Source: Lysobacter_C sp966210725
Lineage (GTDB): Bacteria; Pseudomonadota; Gammaproteobacteria; Xanthomonadales; Xanthomonadaceae
NCBI GenBank assembly: GCA_966210725.1
Contig: CBIHLN010000068.1
Coordinates: forward strand, 1 to 13,950
Length of the DNA stretch: 13,950 nucleotides
Direction of reading: 5' to 3'
The position numbers and the translations under genes are program-made. Shown here in pieces: positions 13,424 through 13,950 of the stretch (position 1 is its first letter; each line of letters begins with the position of its first letter). The notes under the pieces were generated by a model that searched no databases, was not told the DNA's origin, and was given only the letters and a program-made list of their open reading frames with translations.

Positions 13424-13950
13424 GTGAAAGCCACCCTCCGCGCCCTCGTCGCGCAGGCCATCGACGCACTGCGCGCCGCCGGCACGCTGCCGGCCGACCT
13501 CGACACGCCCGACTTCGTGATCGAGCGCCCGAAGAACCGCGCCCAGGGCGACTTCTCGACCAACGCGGCGATGCTGCTGGCCAAGCCGGCGCGCTCCAAC
13601 CCGCGCGCGATCGCGCAGGCACTGCTCGACGCGCTGCCGGCCAGCGACGCCATCGCCAAGGTGGAGGTGGCGGGGCCGGGCTTCATCAACTTCCACGTCA
13701 GCGAGGCCGCCTGGCGCCAGGCGCTGGGCGACGTGCTGTCGGGGGGCGAGGCCTGGGGCCGCAACGACGGCGGCCGCGGCCACCGCGCCGGCGTCGAATA
13801 TGTGTCGGCCAACCCGACCGGCCCGCTGCATGTCGGCCACGGCCGCGCCGCGGTGATCGGCGACTGCATCACCCGCGTGCTGGCCGCCAACGGCTGGGAC
13901 GTGGCGCGCGAGTACTACTACAACGACGCCGGCGCGCAGATCGACAACCT
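13424..13950 (+). CDS. argS: Arginine--tRNA ligase, N-terminal part (cut by the right edge)
   Basis: Charges tRNA-Arg with arginine. 175 complete codons are present before the window ends, with the frame still open. Residues 1-110 or so form the N-terminal additional domain typical of ArgRS, including NRAQGDFSTN (38-47) and GPGFINFHVS (84-93). The catalytic domain begins with VEYVSANPTGPLHVGHGR (124-141), where HVGH (136-139) is the class I HIGH signature. The visible end, YYYNDAGAQIDN, is also characteristic. The start is taken as GTG at 13424 (reading MKATLRALV); a weak AGG at 13416-13418 precedes it and no ATG is in frame nearby. The body of the enzyme, including any KMSK signature, lies outside the window. 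Confidence 0.95.
   Translation, partial: MKATLRALVAQAIDALRAAGTLPADLDTPDFVIERPKNRAQGDFSTNAAMLLAKPARSNPRAIAQALLDALPASDAIAKVEVAGPGFINFHVSEAAWRQALGDVLSGGEAWGRNDGGRGHRAGVEYVSANPTGPLHVGHGRAAVIGDCITRVLAANGWDVAREYYYNDAGAQIDN

Noticed and set aside
12167..13840. 557-residue minus-strand open frame over radC and argS
   Set aside because: It covers two genes on the opposite strand with diagnostic motifs and resembles no family; a GC-driven shadow.
1..13950. Mobile element, prophage, CRISPR or defence island
   Set aside because: All genes are housekeeping or conserved core genes in a familiar order with uniform composition; no transposase, integrase or repeat array is present.

Overview
The window is about 14 kb of GC-rich, gene-dense bacterial chromosome. 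Codon use, the protein sequences and the gene order all suggest a gammaproteobacterium of the Xanthomonadaceae/Lysobacteraceae type (Lysobacter or Luteimonas-like); that placement is inference. It is almost entirely core genome. I see no insertion sequences, prophage genes, CRISPR arrays or tRNA genes, so I do not claim a new defence or mobile system. The interest lies in unusual gene architecture and in the regulatory spacers.

Left part (1-4138): an rRNA-type promoter fires leftward out of the window just beyond the end of tyrS (minus strand). Divergent from tyrS is a MepM-type M23 peptidoglycan endopeptidase with a well-formed promoter. It is followed, with a one-base stop/start overlap, by anmK (anhydro-N-acetylmuramic acid kinase). 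A strong intrinsic terminator hairpin lies inside the first codons of anmK. The order tyrS / M23 peptidase / anmK also occurs in Pseudomonas.

Middle part (4123-8202): facing anmK is a tightly overlapped minus-strand operon of xth (an exonuclease III of the type that gave rise to Pseudomonas Crc), ampG (muropeptide permease) and a small ribbon-helix-helix-like protein. The last gene overlaps the 3' end of anmK tail to tail. Peptidoglycan cutting (mepM), muropeptide import (ampG) and anhydroMurNAc phosphorylation (anmK) are therefore side by side. Divergent from xth is pyrE; the spacer between them holds a perfect palindrome centred exactly between two opposed -10 elements. After pyrE comes a secreted coiled-coil protein of unknown function.

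Right part (8365-13950): a minus-strand operon coaC-coaB-dut-algC (coenzyme A synthesis, dUTP removal, sugar-phosphate mutase) has radC and then a right-truncated argS divergent from it. The phosphomannomutase carries a long N-terminal region with two membrane segments and a periplasmic domain. CoaB and CoaC, normally one bifunctional protein, are encoded here as two proteins joined by an ATGA overlap. The order radC/coaBC/dut/algC ... pyrE/crc is also a Pseudomonas arrangement, so the right two thirds look like an old conserved block.
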